From NCBI RefSeq assembly GCF_904849725.1, contig NC_058518.1:509131225-509195224 (forward strand): DNA of 64,000 nucleotides, written 5' to 3'. This DNA is from Hordeum vulgare subsp. vulgare. Lineage: Eukaryota > Streptophyta > Magnoliopsida > Poales > Poaceae. Below are positions 33,990 to 44,790 of this stretch, one piece after another. Both the position numbers and the translations under genes were made by a program. Position 1 is the first letter of the stretch. The number at the start of each line of letters is the position of its first letter. The notes below the pieces were generated by a model. The model ran no database searches and had not been told where the DNA came from. It saw nothing but the letters and a program-made list of their open reading frames with translations.

Positions 33990-34448
33990 ATGGGGCTCCG
34001 GGCGACAAGCCTGTGGCTTTCTCTACAACAGAGCAGGGCAGCGATCCCGTACAGAGTGGGCCGGCTGCCGGCGTGGCCGCGGCGGTCCGAGCAGGCCGAG
34101 GCCGAGGGCGCGGGCGGCCAGGAGAGCGCACCGGCGAGGGGCGACGGCAGGGAGGCGGTGAGGCAGGCGGTCGCGGAGAGCCCGGTGCTGGTGGTGGGGA
34201 GGCGCGGGTGCTGCCTCAGCCACGTGGTGAAGCGGCTGCTGCAGGGGCTCGGAGTGAACCCCGCCGTGCACGAGGTCGCCGACGAGGCCGAGCTCGCCGC
34301 CGCGGTCACCGGGGACGAGGCCGTCGTCGCTCTGCCCGCGGTGTTCGTGGGCGGGCGGCTCCTCGGCGGGCTCGACCGGCTCATGGCCGTCCACATCTCC
34401 GGCGAGCTCGTGCCCATACTCAAGGACGCCGGCGCGCTCTGGCTCTGA
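33990..34448 (+). CDS. CC-type (ROXY) glutaredoxin
   Basis: The ORF has 152 codons, stop TGA 34446-34448. The thioredoxin-fold domain starts at about residue 50 (VRQAVAESPVLVVGRRGCCL) and carries the active site CCLS, the plant-specific CC class. LPAVFVGGRLLGGLDRLMA provides the glutathione-binding cis-Pro and GG region. The C-terminus is ALWL, the motif CC-type glutaredoxins use to contact TGA bZIP factors, so a nuclear co-regulatory role in defence or development is expected. The first 20 or so residues do not match the family's usual MYQ-type start although AIPYRVGRLPAW downstream does. The true start may be altered or lie elsewhere. Confidence 0.85.
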   Translation: MGLRATSLWLSLQQSRAAIPYRVGRLPAWPRRSEQAEAEGAGGQESAPARGDGREAVRQAVAESPVLVVGRRGCCLSHVVKRLLQGLGVNPAVHEVADEAELAAAVTGDEAVVALPAVFVGGRLLGGLDRLMAVHISGELVPILKDAGALWL

Positions 34449-34651
34449 GTCTCTCAGCAAGACCAAAGATGCATGCGGGACGGGGTACTACTACGGACGG
34501 ACTGACGAGGGTGATTGCGAGGGGGTTCACGTAAAAAGAAACGTTATTTATCTCATAAAAGGACCACGGGTTGAATAGCCGAAAATAGAAGGACTTTTTT
34601 GCAAAACCGCCAATACCCGGACGATCAATGCCGTCCTTCTGTTTTTTTTAA
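34449..34651. other. 3' flank of the glutaredoxin
   Basis: A short flank without ORF. It ends in a T-run and the A at 34651 that would be the Helitron target base. Confidence 0.4.
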
Positions 34652-35390
34652 CTAGCAAATATGCCCGTGCGTTGCAACGGAAAAAACTATTAGATTATGC
34701 ATGTGTGGTAGATATAAAAAAGTATGATTTCATAAACAAAAAATTTGATCCTCATCGCGACTTGATTTCTTAAGGCGTCACAACATAATATTTTGTGGCT
34801 GAGCAAACTGCATTTACGGACCCTGCCTGAGCTATACTGAAGAATGATGTGCCTCGACTTAATTGTGTACAAAACTAACCCACAAAAAGTTGTGTCAATT
34901 TGGTTGGGCTCAGCGTTGTACAAAATGAAAACCTATTTTTGCCTAACGCGAGGGACTAAAAAAATCATAAAACGACCTCCAGAGATCTCGTAATAAAACC
35001 TGTATGTAAGCGACATTTAGTTTTGTTCATTATTTATGGATGTGTTTTAATTTTTGCGAACATTTTCTAAAAATAGATGGAGATGTTTTTCAAATTCCTG
35101 AATATGCTTTGAATACCTGATCATTTTTAAATTTTTGAACATTTCTTACTTCATGAAAAATTATTTGAAATTGTGATTTTTTACAATGTGTGAGCAATTT
35201 CTGAACTCATGAACTTTTTATGGTTTTCCGAATATTTTTCTGAATTCACAAATGGTTTATCATTTTCCTACTTTTTTTTCAAACTCACAACTTTTTGATA
35301 TGCAAAGGTCTAAATAAAATCATAAAATGACCTTTACAGATCTCCTAATAAAACCTTTATGTAAGCGACAATTCGTTTTGTTCATTATTT

Positions 35391-36386
35391 ATGGATGTGT
35401 ATTAATTTTTATGAAGATTTTCTAAAAGATGATGGACAAGCTATTCAAATTCATGAATATGTTTTGATTACTGGATAATTTTATACAAAAATCATGATCA
35501 TTTAGTATTCCATTACAATTTATTTGAAATCGTGATTTGTTTTATAATATGTGAGCAATTTTCGAACTCATGAATATTTTATGACTTTTTGAATATATTT
35601 TTCGAATAAACAAACAGTTTTTGCTTTTTCCTACATTTTTTATACTCATAATTTTTTGATACTTTGTTCTTTTGAAATCTGAAATTTATTTAGAGAAGAA
35701 AAAGAAATGAATATTTTCAAACTCATTAATATTTTATGACTTTTTGAATATATTTTTCAAATACACAAACAGTTTTTGCTTTTTCTTACATTTTTTATAC
35801 TCATAAATTTTTGATACTTTGTTCTTTTAAAATCTGGAATTAATTTAGAGAAGAAAAAAAAGAAAAAAAAAAGAAAAAATCATGATTTATGGATGTGTAT
35901 TAATTTTTATGAAGATTTTCTAAAAGATGATGGACAAGCTATTCAAATTCATGAATATGTTTTGATTACTGGATAATTTTATACAAAAATCATGATCATT
36001 TAGTATTTCATTACAATTTATTTGAAATCATGATTTGTTTTATAATATGTGAGCAATTTTCGAACTCATGAATATTTTATGACTTTTTGAATATATTTTT
36101 CGAATAAACAAACAGTTTTTGGTTTTTCCTACATTTTTTATACTCATAATTTTTTGATACTTTGTTCTTTTGAAATCTGGAATTTATTTAGAGGAGAAAA
36201 AGAAATGAATATTTTCAAACTCATTAATATTTTATGACTTTTTGAATATATTTTTCAAATACACAATCAGTTTTTGCTTTTTCGTACATTTTTTATACTC
36301 ATAAATTTTTGATACTTTGTTCTTTTAAAATCTGAATTAATTTAGAGAAGGAAAAAAAAGAAAAAAAATACAAAACAAGGGTGCCC
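35391..36386. repeat. 498-bp tandem duplication inside the Helitron
   Basis: ATGGATGTGTATTAATTTTT recurs with a spacing of 498 bp (35391 and 35889), and the following sequence stays near identical to about 36340. Each unit itself holds two related half-units (GACTTTTTGAATATATTTTT repeated). An older, more diverged copy starts near 35040. It is followed by a shared block CAATAAAACC.TATGTAAGCGACA at 34990 and 35350. It has no coding content. Confidence 0.8.
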
Positions 36387-36453
36387 CGACCTGGGATCGA
36401 ACCCTGGTCTCAAGTGTGGATGTTTGAAGCATTAGCCATTGCGCTACTCGTCG
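36382..36453 (-). other. tRNA-like (Pol III promoter) remnant within the Helitron
   Basis: On the minus strand an A-box-like TAGCGCAATGGC (36446-36435) is followed 31 bp later by a B-box-like GGTTCGATCCC (36403-36393), and then GGTCGGGGCACC. A T-rich tract that could terminate Pol III comes after. The total of about 72 bp and the box spacing fit a tRNA. The T stem and acceptor stem pair poorly and the anticodon arm is degenerate, so it is not a functional tRNA. Confidence 0.45.
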
Positions 36454-36750
36454 GTTCTTGTACTGCTAATGTATCGGACGATATAACAACAAAGAACGGC
36501 GCCGACTTCTTAAATATGAAAAACGAACCTTTTTTTCACTTACGAGTGGCATTGGTGGGTAATTTTAGCCAACTATGGGGGTAATTTAAATGAGGGACGA
36601 CCAGAAACCGTATTTGCTTTATTATTAGGGAGAGATTGGCGTTGGGAATGATCGTCGTAATCTCGTTTGCCCGACCCGTTCTTGGATATTTTCTTGGTGT
36701 TTGTTTGATTCCCCTTTGATTACTTTTTTTTGAATCTACACATACTTTAT

Positions 36751-37080
36751 TTAAAACTCATAGATGTTCATAGGGATACAAGTAATGTTTGGAGGATTTA
36801 ACAGCCACACATGGCGTCCAAAGTCCAAACCAAAAGCATGCTTAGCAAGGCTATGTGCCTCAATATTGGTAGTTCTACCTTCGGAGATGAAGGTGCAAGA
36901 TTCAAAACTATCTGAGGTATCCTTGATCTCCCTCGAGACGCTGGTGTAGACTCCCTCTGTGCAGTTTTTGATGTCATTGATTACCCCCTGACAGTCACTC
37001 GCTATGAGTATACAAAAACCATCACTTTGGTAAGACAAGAAGGTGCTAGAAAAGATGATGAGCATTTGTGGACGTTGCAT
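36751..37080 (-). pseudogene. RNase H-like (RVT_3) fragment of a plant LINE or related gene
   Basis: The frame reads LIASDCQGVINDI, then FISEGRTTNIEAHSLAKHA and GRHVWLLNPP. This resembles the C-terminal RNase H domain of plant non-LTR elements (ESDC..VV..I, N..AH.LA..A, G.HVWL..PP). There is no adjoining RT. The stop at 36751 and the downstream stretch suggest a short surviving remnant. Confidence 0.6.
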
Positions 37081-37790
37081 ATGGATAATTAGAACATGTG
37101 TCCAAATAAATTGAATTCAAGTTTGAACTTTTTATTTCGGAACTTTATGTTTCGATTGTAATATTCATATTTGAACTATTGTTGCATTGGAATGTTTATC
37201 TGTAAATTATGGATGCATTGTGTTATTTAAAATATACAACACTTGGCCATCAATTTATAAACTCAAATCAACTTCTCAAAATATATGATTTTTCAGCATA
37301 ATTTACCGTTTAATGTGTGCTCTCTAAAGAGCACCTAAAATATGGTATAAATTAGTACTGATAAACTAGGGTAGACCAGTATAGATAGTGTCGTCATGTC
37401 CGCTATTCTTGAATATCGAAAAATTGGGATCAACTGATCGGTAATTCTGCTTTTCTTAGGCAAAGTCAGGCTTTTTTTAGGGATACGCAAATTTTGCTGA
37501 ATCGGTGCCGCAACAGCCCGCCGTTTTTCTTCATTTATTTAGAACAGGCCTACCATCATATATACATCGATACATGCCAAAGGAACAAAAAGGCCCAAGT
37601 CCAGTATGCTAAAGGATGACGGTTCAGCCTTCTCCCTGAAACACAGCTTCTAGAGATTTAATGGTGACTTGAACAAACAGTTGCCGATCTAAAAGTGCTC
37701 GCCCCTGCTGCTCGCACATACGTGAGCGGAGGCCCCTTGTTTTCGGGGGCCAGGGGCGGCCGCCCCTCCCGCCCCCCTTAGGGCCGGCCC
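37081..37790. other. Intergenic stretch with a possible hAT-like terminus
   Basis: No gene. GC-rich GGGGGCCAGGGGCGGCCGCC and TAGGGCCGGCCCTG near 37738-37789 resemble the ends of Triticeae hAT-type elements, but no partner end or 8-bp duplication was found. The copia remnant begins directly after. Confidence 0.35.
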
Positions 37791-39310
37791 TGACCGGCAG
37801 GAGCCATAGGGTTGTCTTTAAATTTATTTTGCGCTTGCAGATGCTCTTGCTATATCGCTGGGCAGTAGCTTTAGTATTAACAACATAGATAGCGCGACAA
37901 CCTCGATGGCAGCACGATGATGGAGATCATGGTGCGGCGTCGGTGACGAGAGAGATCATTGCCGGTGCTTTGGTGATGGAGATCAAGAAGCACAAGTTTA
38001 TGGCCATATCATGTCACTTTTGATTTGCATGTGATGTTAATCTTTTTATGCACCTTATTTTGCTTAGAGGACGGTAGCATTATAAGGTGATCCTTCACTA
38101 AAATTTTAAGATAAAATTGTGTTCTCCCCGATTGTGCACCGTTGCGACAGTTCATCGTTTCGAGACACCATGTGATGATCGGGTGTGATAGACTCAACAT
38201 TGATATACAACGGGTGGAAAACAGTTGCACACGCGGAATACTCGGGTTAAACTTGACGAGCATATCATGTACAGACATGGCCTCGGAACACAAGAGACCG
38301 AAAGGTCGAGCATGAATCATATAGTTAATATGATCAACATGGAGATGTTCACCATTGAAACTAATCTCAACTCACGTGATGATCGGACTTGAGTTAGTGG
38401 ATTTGGATCATGCGCCACTCGAATGACTAGAGGGATGTCTATTTGAGTGAGAGTTCTTAAGTAATATGATTAATTGAACTTATTATCATGAACATAGTCA
38501 AAAGGTCTTTGCAAATTATGTTGTAGCTTGCACTGTAGCTTTACTATTTTAGATATGTTCCTAGAGAAAATTTAGTTGAAAGTTGATAGTAGCAATTATG
38601 CGGACTGGGTCCGTAAACTGAGGATTGTCCTTATTGCTGCGCAGAAGACTTATGTCCTTAATGCACCGCTCGGTGTGCTGAACCTCGAGCGTCGTCTGTG
38701 GATGTTGCGAACATCTGACATACACGTTTTTGATGACTACGTAATAGTTCAGTGCGTAATGCTTAACGGCTTAGAATTGAGGCGCCGAAGATGTTTTGAA
38801 CGTAACGGAACATATGAGATGTTCCAAGAGATGAAATTAGGATTTCATGTTTGTGCCCTTGTTGAGAGAAACTCAATCGTTGTCTACAAAGTAAGGGAGA
38901 AAAACTCAATCGTTGAGCATGTGCTCAGATTGTCTGAGTGCTACAATCGCTTGAATCGAGTGGGAGTTAATCTTCCAGATGAGATAGTGATGGTTCTTCA
39001 AAATCACTGCCACCAAGCTACTAGAGCTTCGTGATGAACTATAACATATAAGGGATAGAGAAGATGATACTTGAGCTATTCGCGGTGTTTGACACCGTCA
39101 GGGACGAATTTAGGGGGGGATGAGGGGGGACTAGACCCCCTAACAAATTGATTCTTCTACTATGTTGTGATTGTTGTAGGCAAAAAAATTCATTTTATAT
39201 GAACGTTGCCCCTTCCATGAGCAAACTTGCCCCCTCTATGCATGAATGTTGGCTCCGTCCCTGGACACCGCAAAAGTAGAAATAAAAAAGGAGCATCAAT
39301 TGTTGATGGT
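37791..39310 (+). mobile_element. Old Angela-like copia remnant: leader and gag
   Basis: It starts ACCGGCAGGAGCCATAGG, homologous to element A from about 3585, and proceeds through the leader into gag (NYADWVRKLRIVLIAA, KTYVLNAPLG, GTYEMFQEMKLGF) at 38576-39034. The gag frame has internal changes and a stop. After a hAT-like MITE (39099-39263) it resumes with VEIKKEHQLLMV and ends near 39310, at the junction with a minus-strand copia fragment. No LTRs are present. Confidence 0.8.
39099..39263. mobile_element. hAT-type MITE (165 bp)
   Basis: The terminal inverted repeats are CAGGGACGAA at the left and TCCGTCCCTG at the right. The flanks GACACCGT (39091-39098) and GACACCGC (39264-39271) form an 8-bp duplication with one mismatch. 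It interrupts the copia gag remnant, and the gag homology continues on the other side. Confidence 0.75.
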
Positions 39311-39312
39311 TA

Positions 39313-39690
39313 GTCCGACGTTGATGAACTGGGTTGGCGGAAAGATACACAGCAGAAACATTGTCATAGAAGACGACCGTGGCCTTGGCGACACGGTGAT
39401 GCAACTCCTGGAGAAGCTATCGAGGCCAGGAACACTCGACGACGGCCTTAGCGACTGCTCGGTACTGGCTAGCAGTGGCATATCGAGCTCAACATTATAG
39501 GATGGTCTAACGGTGTAATTTTTCATAAAAAAATATCATTTTAATTATTTTTCTGTGATATATATAGCCTATGTGAAAATCTGAGGATGGTCCATGGACC
39601 ACCCTGTCCATCCCTAGATCCGCCACTGATGGCTAGAGCAGCATAGCCGGCTGACATCGCCATGGAAGTGCGTGGGGGGAGACTGGTGGA
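39313..39690 (-). mobile_element. Copia RNase H remnant, minus strand
   Basis: On the minus strand the frame reads QYRAVAKAVVECSW, a stop, then LLQELHHRVAKATVVFYDNV and SAVYLSANPVHQRR. This is the copia RNase H motif series. It is a different copia family from element A and in opposite orientation to the adjoining gag remnant. A second hAT-like MITE (39473-39628) splits it. Confidence 0.7.
39473..39628. mobile_element. hAT-type MITE (156 bp)
   Basis: The ends are CAGTGGCATATCGAG at the left and, inverted at the right, CAGTGGCGGATCTAG. The flanks CTGGCTAG (39465-39472) and ATGGCTAG (39629-39636) match at 7 of 8 bases. No ORF. Confidence 0.7.
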
Positions 39691-40195
39691 GGTGGACCGG
39701 CTCGTTTTTGGTTCCGGCGCCGGCGGCGAGGGCGACGCATCATTTGTCATTTTTTCTCCACGAGTGGGTGCGCATCAAGTCGCAATCCAATGGTGTTAAA
39801 GTTGATCATGACCGGCCGCCCGCACAGCCGCGATTTTGGCTGTGTGGTATCCATGACCATGAGGGCACCAGGATTGCGCACAAGATTGGTCCGCTTGAAG
39901 CATCATTCCATTCCATGGCTTTCCATGTTGAGTCCAAGCCACCTTTTGCGACCACATTCAACGAAATGGAGAAAGTTGAATGAAACGGAAGTTTGCTACT
40001 CCGTGTACGTCAGTCATGGGCGATCGGGACGTGAACTACCAGTTGCAGAAAATGGACAAGGACTTGCTTTGCCAGATGGTCGTCGACAAGGACGTTCACT
40101 ATGCATTAGGCACACCAGGCACCAGCAAGTTTAACTTTAACCCCCCGTGTGCAAAACGTACGAACGTTCCAACATCTTGCTCGTTCCACCGTACC
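39691..40195. other. 5' flank of the receptor kinase, no gene recognised
   Basis: The frame of the kinase first exon stays open upstream to 39980, but the sequence there lacks signal-peptide character. No clear TATA box was identified. Confidence 0.45.
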
Positions 40196-43100
40196 ATGCC
40201 CACCACAAGGCCAGGGACGATGATGCATCACCGGCTCGTCCTGTCCGCGGCCGTCGCCGCCGTCGCCGCCGTCGCCGCCGCCATGCTCGCGCCCGGCACC
40301 GCGGGATACCCGTGGCAGGTTTGCGGCGACGGCAAATTCGCAGCCGGCACCAGCAAGTACCTGGCCAACATCAACCTCCTCGCCGCCTCGCTCCCGGGGA
40401 ACGCCTCGGCGTCCCCGGACCTCTTCGCCACCGCCGAGGCCGGCGCCGCCCCGGACAAGGTCTGGGCCCTCGCGCTCTGCCGCGGCGACGCCAACGCCAC
40501 GTCCTGCCTCAGCTGCCTCGCGCAGGCCTTCCGCGACCTGCCCAACGTGTGCGACTACAGCCAGGTGGCCACCATGTACTACGACTCGTGCACGCTCCAC
40601 TACTCCAACGCCTCCAGCGACCCCGCGCCGGTGGCGGCGCTGACGTATAGGTACTGGGACTTCACGAATGTCACGTCGGAGAAGGGCCAGTTCAACCGCC
40701 TCGTCGCCCGGCTCGTGAACGCCACCGTGAACTACGCCGCGTACAACTCCACCCGCCGGTACGCCTCCGGGGAGGCCGACTTCGACCGGGAATTCCCCAA
40801 GATCTACAGCTGGGCGCAGTGCACGCCGGACCTGACCGCGCTGCAGTGCCGGCGGTGCCTCGACAAGATGATGGTGCTGTTGCCGAAGTGGTTCGTGGAC
40901 AGCACAGGGGCCCGAGCTTTTCAGGTCAGGTGCAGCTTCCGGTACCAGACCTATTCCTTCTTTGATGGACCTGTCATGGTGCGGCTGCCAGCACCATCAC
41001 CACCGGGCAACGAAGCACTAGCGCCTGCGCCTGCACCTGCACCTGTTGCCGTAACCACGGTTTTGACAACGGCGCCGCCGCCGCCGGCCTCCACAGGAGG
41101 TGAGTTTTAATCTTCACCGTGCTAACATTTGCCTTGCCAACGAGTTGCCATAGTGATTGACAACAAACCAGTGTCAAACTTCGCCAAATTTTGGGATTGC
41201 TAATGTTGGTGCCAAATTTTGGCAACAGATCCATCAGCCTTCTATGGAGATTCACATTAAAAACTGAAAAACAATTCGGCAAATTTTGGCCATGAAGCCA
41301 AAAACACCGCTGAAAGATACCGTGATAAAACCGTATTTATTTGGGTGTACTTTTGAGAGGGGGGGGGGGGGGGGGGTTTCAGATTAACTAGATGTATTTT
41401 TATAGTAGGCTAAAAACTTTTCTGTACCTACCGTCTAACAAAAGGGGCCACGTGGAAAATACTGTCAAGTTAGAGGGCCTAGGGTAAAAATGGTTCCAAT
41501 TTGCAAACCAAATGAGATAGCAATCCAAATTTAGAGGGAAATATGAAGAAAAAGAATCCTCTTTCTAACACATTTTCCATTTGAGCTGACATTTTTGTTG
41601 TACATTGCTCAATTCACAGGGAGAAAATACAGTGTCCCTGGCATGGTTCTTATTATTCTGCTGCCTACTCTAGCTGCCATAAACCTTGTGGCTTGCTTCT
41701 TTTTCTGGAGAAGGAAGCGGCCACTAGCAAAAGCAAAACAGTCAGGTATGTGCAAAATTCACCAATTTACCACGGGAAAGCTTTGACAGGACCCAAAACG
41801 ATCGACATAGGTTATGTACTCCTTGTGACATTGTTATCGGCCCTTTAACAGATCCCAGTTATTTCGCCGACGAGGAGGACGATGATGGTGTAGACTCAAT
41901 GTTGATTGACATTTCAACCTTGCGGGTTGCGACCGGGGATTTTGCAGATAGCAACAAGCTTGGTGATGGCGGATTTGGTGCGGTGTACAAGGTGCTAAAC
42001 AGGAATATCTCTACTGAAATTGCCAACCATAGTAAGATTTTGTTAATTGAGCTTAACTTTGGTTCGATCTTTTAGGGTATTCTTCCAGACGGAGACGAAA
42101 TAGCAGTGAAGAGACTATCGAAGAGCTCAACCCAAGGAGTAGAGGAGCTCAAAAATGAACTCTCCTTGGTTGCAAAGCTTAGGCACAAGAACCTTGTAAC
42201 ACTTCTTGGCGTCTGCTTGGAGCAACAAGAGAGGCTGCTTGTCTACGAGTTCGTTCCTAACCGAAGCCTCGACCTCTTCCTTTTCGGTACTTTTATTATT
42301 GCGTGTGTCCTTTTCGGTACTTATAATTGAAGCATGCTCAAGTCAATTATGGTCTCCATATCTCTACATATTAGATATTAATATATTCTATATCCTAATA
42401 AAAAGCAGATGCAGAGAAACATGTAGAACTGGATTGGGAAATGAGGTACAAGATCATTAATGGAATTGCTCGAGGACTGCAATACCTCCATGAAGACTCC
42501 CAGCTCAGAGTGGTCCACCGTGATCTCAAAGCTAGCAACATCTTGCTTGACAAAGATATGAATCCGAAGATATCGGATTTTGGAATTGCGAGAATTTTTG
42601 GGCAAGACCAGACCCATGGAATAACGAACCGTGTCGTCGGCACATAGTAAGTACCATAACACTTATATCAGGCTAATCCAAGTGGTATGTTGCTTAATCA
42701 TCTAGTGGTAAGTGATTAAATATGACGTACCTCATCATGTTCTTACAGTGGATATATGGCCCCAGAGTACGTGATGCGTGGGAACTATTCCGTGAAATCT
42801 GATTCATTCAGCTTCGGCGTCATGGTTCTTGAGATTGTGACGGGAAGGAAGAACAATGAGTACAGTAATTCTGAGGAATCCCCAGATCTTCTGAATGCGG
42901 TATGTGCTTGCTGCTTGAATATCTAATCACCATTTTTTTTTGAATACCGAATATCTAATCACCATTGTAACTAGAGAACAACATGTTAGCCACTTAGTAA
43001 GCCGCAATTTTTTTCTAACGAGGATAATATTTATCCATTTCACTATTAAGAAATGAGTTATCCGGTTAATTTGAGAAAAACCGGGTGCAAATCTGCACTT

Positions 43101-43392
43101 AGACTTTTAAGCTCATGGTTACTAAAAAGTGGTGCAGATATGGGAGCGTTGGATGGCCAGAACGGTGTTGGACATGATGGATCCGTGCATGAACACCAGC
43201 TTCTCAGAGAACGGCGTGCTAAGATGCATCCATATAGGGCTTTTGTGTGTTCAAGAAAATCCGGCTGATAGGCCTCTTATGTCGGCTGTGGTCATGATGC
43301 TTGGAAGCGATACGGTGTCTCTCTCCGCCCCATCTAAGCCGGCGTTCTATGCCAAGAAGGCTAGCGGCAACTTGGGCAACGCGTCAAGTTAG
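40196..43392 (+). CDS. Cysteine-rich receptor-like kinase (CRK, DUF26 class), 7 exons
   Basis: Exons: 40196-41099, 41620-41745, 41852-41991, 42076-42286, 42409-42646, 42749-42899, 43138-43392. They sum to 2,025 nt (674 residues) in phase. An Ala-rich signal peptide (about 1-38) precedes two DUF26 modules, each with C-x8-C-x2-C ([13 protein letters not shown] and [13 protein letters not shown]), and a Pro-rich juxtamembrane stretch. Exon 2 encodes the membrane helix ([20 protein letters not shown]). The kinase follows: [38 protein letters not shown]. It is a plasma-membrane Ser/Thr kinase of apoplastic redox or pathogen signalling. Subdomain IX reads SDSFSFGV where SDVFSFGV is usual. The start could also be ATG 40220. 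Confidence 0.9.
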
Positions 43393-43866
43393 CACAATTA
43401 ACATGTTCTTGTGTTGACAAATAAAAGGTGTCGACTCTGTGAGAAGTTTTTGTTACAGATATATTTGGTAATTAGTGATTGTGCGGGATTATATACAAAT
43501 TGTTTTCATCTTATCTCTAGTAGGCTTCTTGCCTTTCAAATCTTGTACCAATATATATCGCCCTTGACGCACTATACAACATGCACCGCCAATTCTCCAC
43601 CCTCTAATCCTCTTACATGATATCTGTTTCAAGTTCGTGATCTAGCTTCACAACTGCTTCCTCACCGCGTTGCCCACCGGGGAGGTCGATCTTTATGATC
43701 TCCAATGAGGGTTGCGCAACCCGTAGCTAAGTTTCATCCACCGACCTGGTTAATAGCATTCATCATGGATTCTTTAAGAAATTACGATCACAAAACACTG
43801 CAGAACTATCTCTTGGATGTCGCGAGGAAAACATAGAAATTGTATACACAAGTAGAAAGAAAAGTA
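43393..43866. other. 3' flank of the receptor kinase
   Basis: This probably holds the 3' untranslated region. No ORF or repeat terminus was seen before the MITE. Confidence 0.4.
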
Positions 43867-44180
43867 CTCCCTTCATTTTTATATACAAGGCCACAAACCC
43901 ACATTACAGGTACCAATGCAAAAGTTAATGTCTTTTAAGTCAATGTTGTAAGACAACTTTTCTCCTTGTTTACCGTGTAAATTAATGTGTATTTTTCTCT
44001 CTCATGTATATCAAGCCAATGATCTCACTCCTGCATGCATGCAAGAAATAATTAATGTCCTCCTTTGCTAGTATTACGAGGCAAAGACCATTAATATTGC
44101 ATCCATTAGTGTTAGTGGCCTTATATATAGTATGTAAATTATAATTTTGATTGTGGCCTTGTATATAAAAATGGAGGGAG
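43867..44180. mobile_element. Stowaway-type MITE (314 bp)
   Basis: The TIRs are CTCCCTTCATTTTTATATAC at the left and, reverse-complemented from the right, CTCCCTCCATTTTTATATAC. TA flanks both sides (43865-43866, 44181-44182). Pairing extends through AAGGCCAC. Confidence 0.88.
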
Positions 44181-44184
44181 TATG

Positions 44185-44596
44185 AGAAGTGGACATGAAT
44201 TTTAGGGACATTCCACGTGCACCTATTATTAATAATAAAGTAAAAAACTCAAAAAATCAGAAAAATCTAAAGAAAGATTGTAGAATACATGGTCGACAAT
44301 TCTACTCGCATGTAAAGTTTCACAAAAATGACACTCATAGCATTCTGGGCAAAAAAAAAAAAAGGTAAAATCTAGGCAATATTTGATAACACCGTTTGAA
44401 GCAGTTGTATGGCCGAATTTTATTTTCTTCAGTACAAAATGCTCTGGAGTAATTCAGTCATGAAATTTCATACGCGAGTAGAATGTTGAGCAAGTTTGAT
44501 ATCCCAAATTTTTAGAATTTCTGATTTTTCTTTTCTAGTTTCCTTTTCGAATCTACTATTCACGTGGGTGTACATGGAACCATGTTCACCTCTGTA
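44185..44596. repeat. Long imperfect inverted repeat (foldback or long-TIR MITE)
   Basis: The left arm (GAAGTGGACATG ... CACGTGCACC ... ATTCTACTCGC) pairs with the right arm read in reverse (GAGGTGAACATG ... CACGTG ... ATTCTACTCGC). Arms are about 180 bp each and perhaps 70% similar. No ORF, and a target duplication was not resolved. It abuts the Stowaway MITE. Confidence 0.6.
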
Positions 44597-44790
44597 CTTT
44601 CAGGGGTAAGACCTCATATTTGGTTTCCTTCAAAATTCTTATGGAATAGTCCATCTCATAATAATCAAAAGAATGTAGAATAAAAAAATATTATTTCAAA
44701 TGACACCAAAGTAAAAATCCACATTTAATTTTATACAAACTCATATGTTTCCTTGTTTGTTCCAAGCGAGCCTAAATGCTTGGCGCCTAA

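Larger units (their letters stand above)
34652..36635 (-). mobile_element. Non-autonomous Helitron
   Basis: Read on the minus strand, the element starts TCTCTCCCTAATAATAAAGC (36635 downward). It ends with a hairpin (CCGTTGCAACGCACGG) followed by GGCATATTTGCTAG (34652), inserted between A (34651) and T (36636). This matches Helitron rules: 5' TC, 3' CTAG after a hairpin, an A/T target and no target duplication. It is 1,984 bp, AT-rich, without a Rep/helicase ORF, and contains direct repeats and a tRNA-like segment. The terminal-sequence match to grass Helitrons is from recall. Confidence 0.72.

Noticed and set aside
36382..36453. Functional tRNA gene
   Set aside because: T-stem and acceptor-stem pairing are poor and the anticodon arm is degenerate. 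Kept only as a tRNA-like remnant.
39980..40195. Upstream extension of the CRK first exon to 39980
   Set aside because: The frame is open but lacks signal-peptide character. ATG 40196 is followed by a proper hydrophobic leader.
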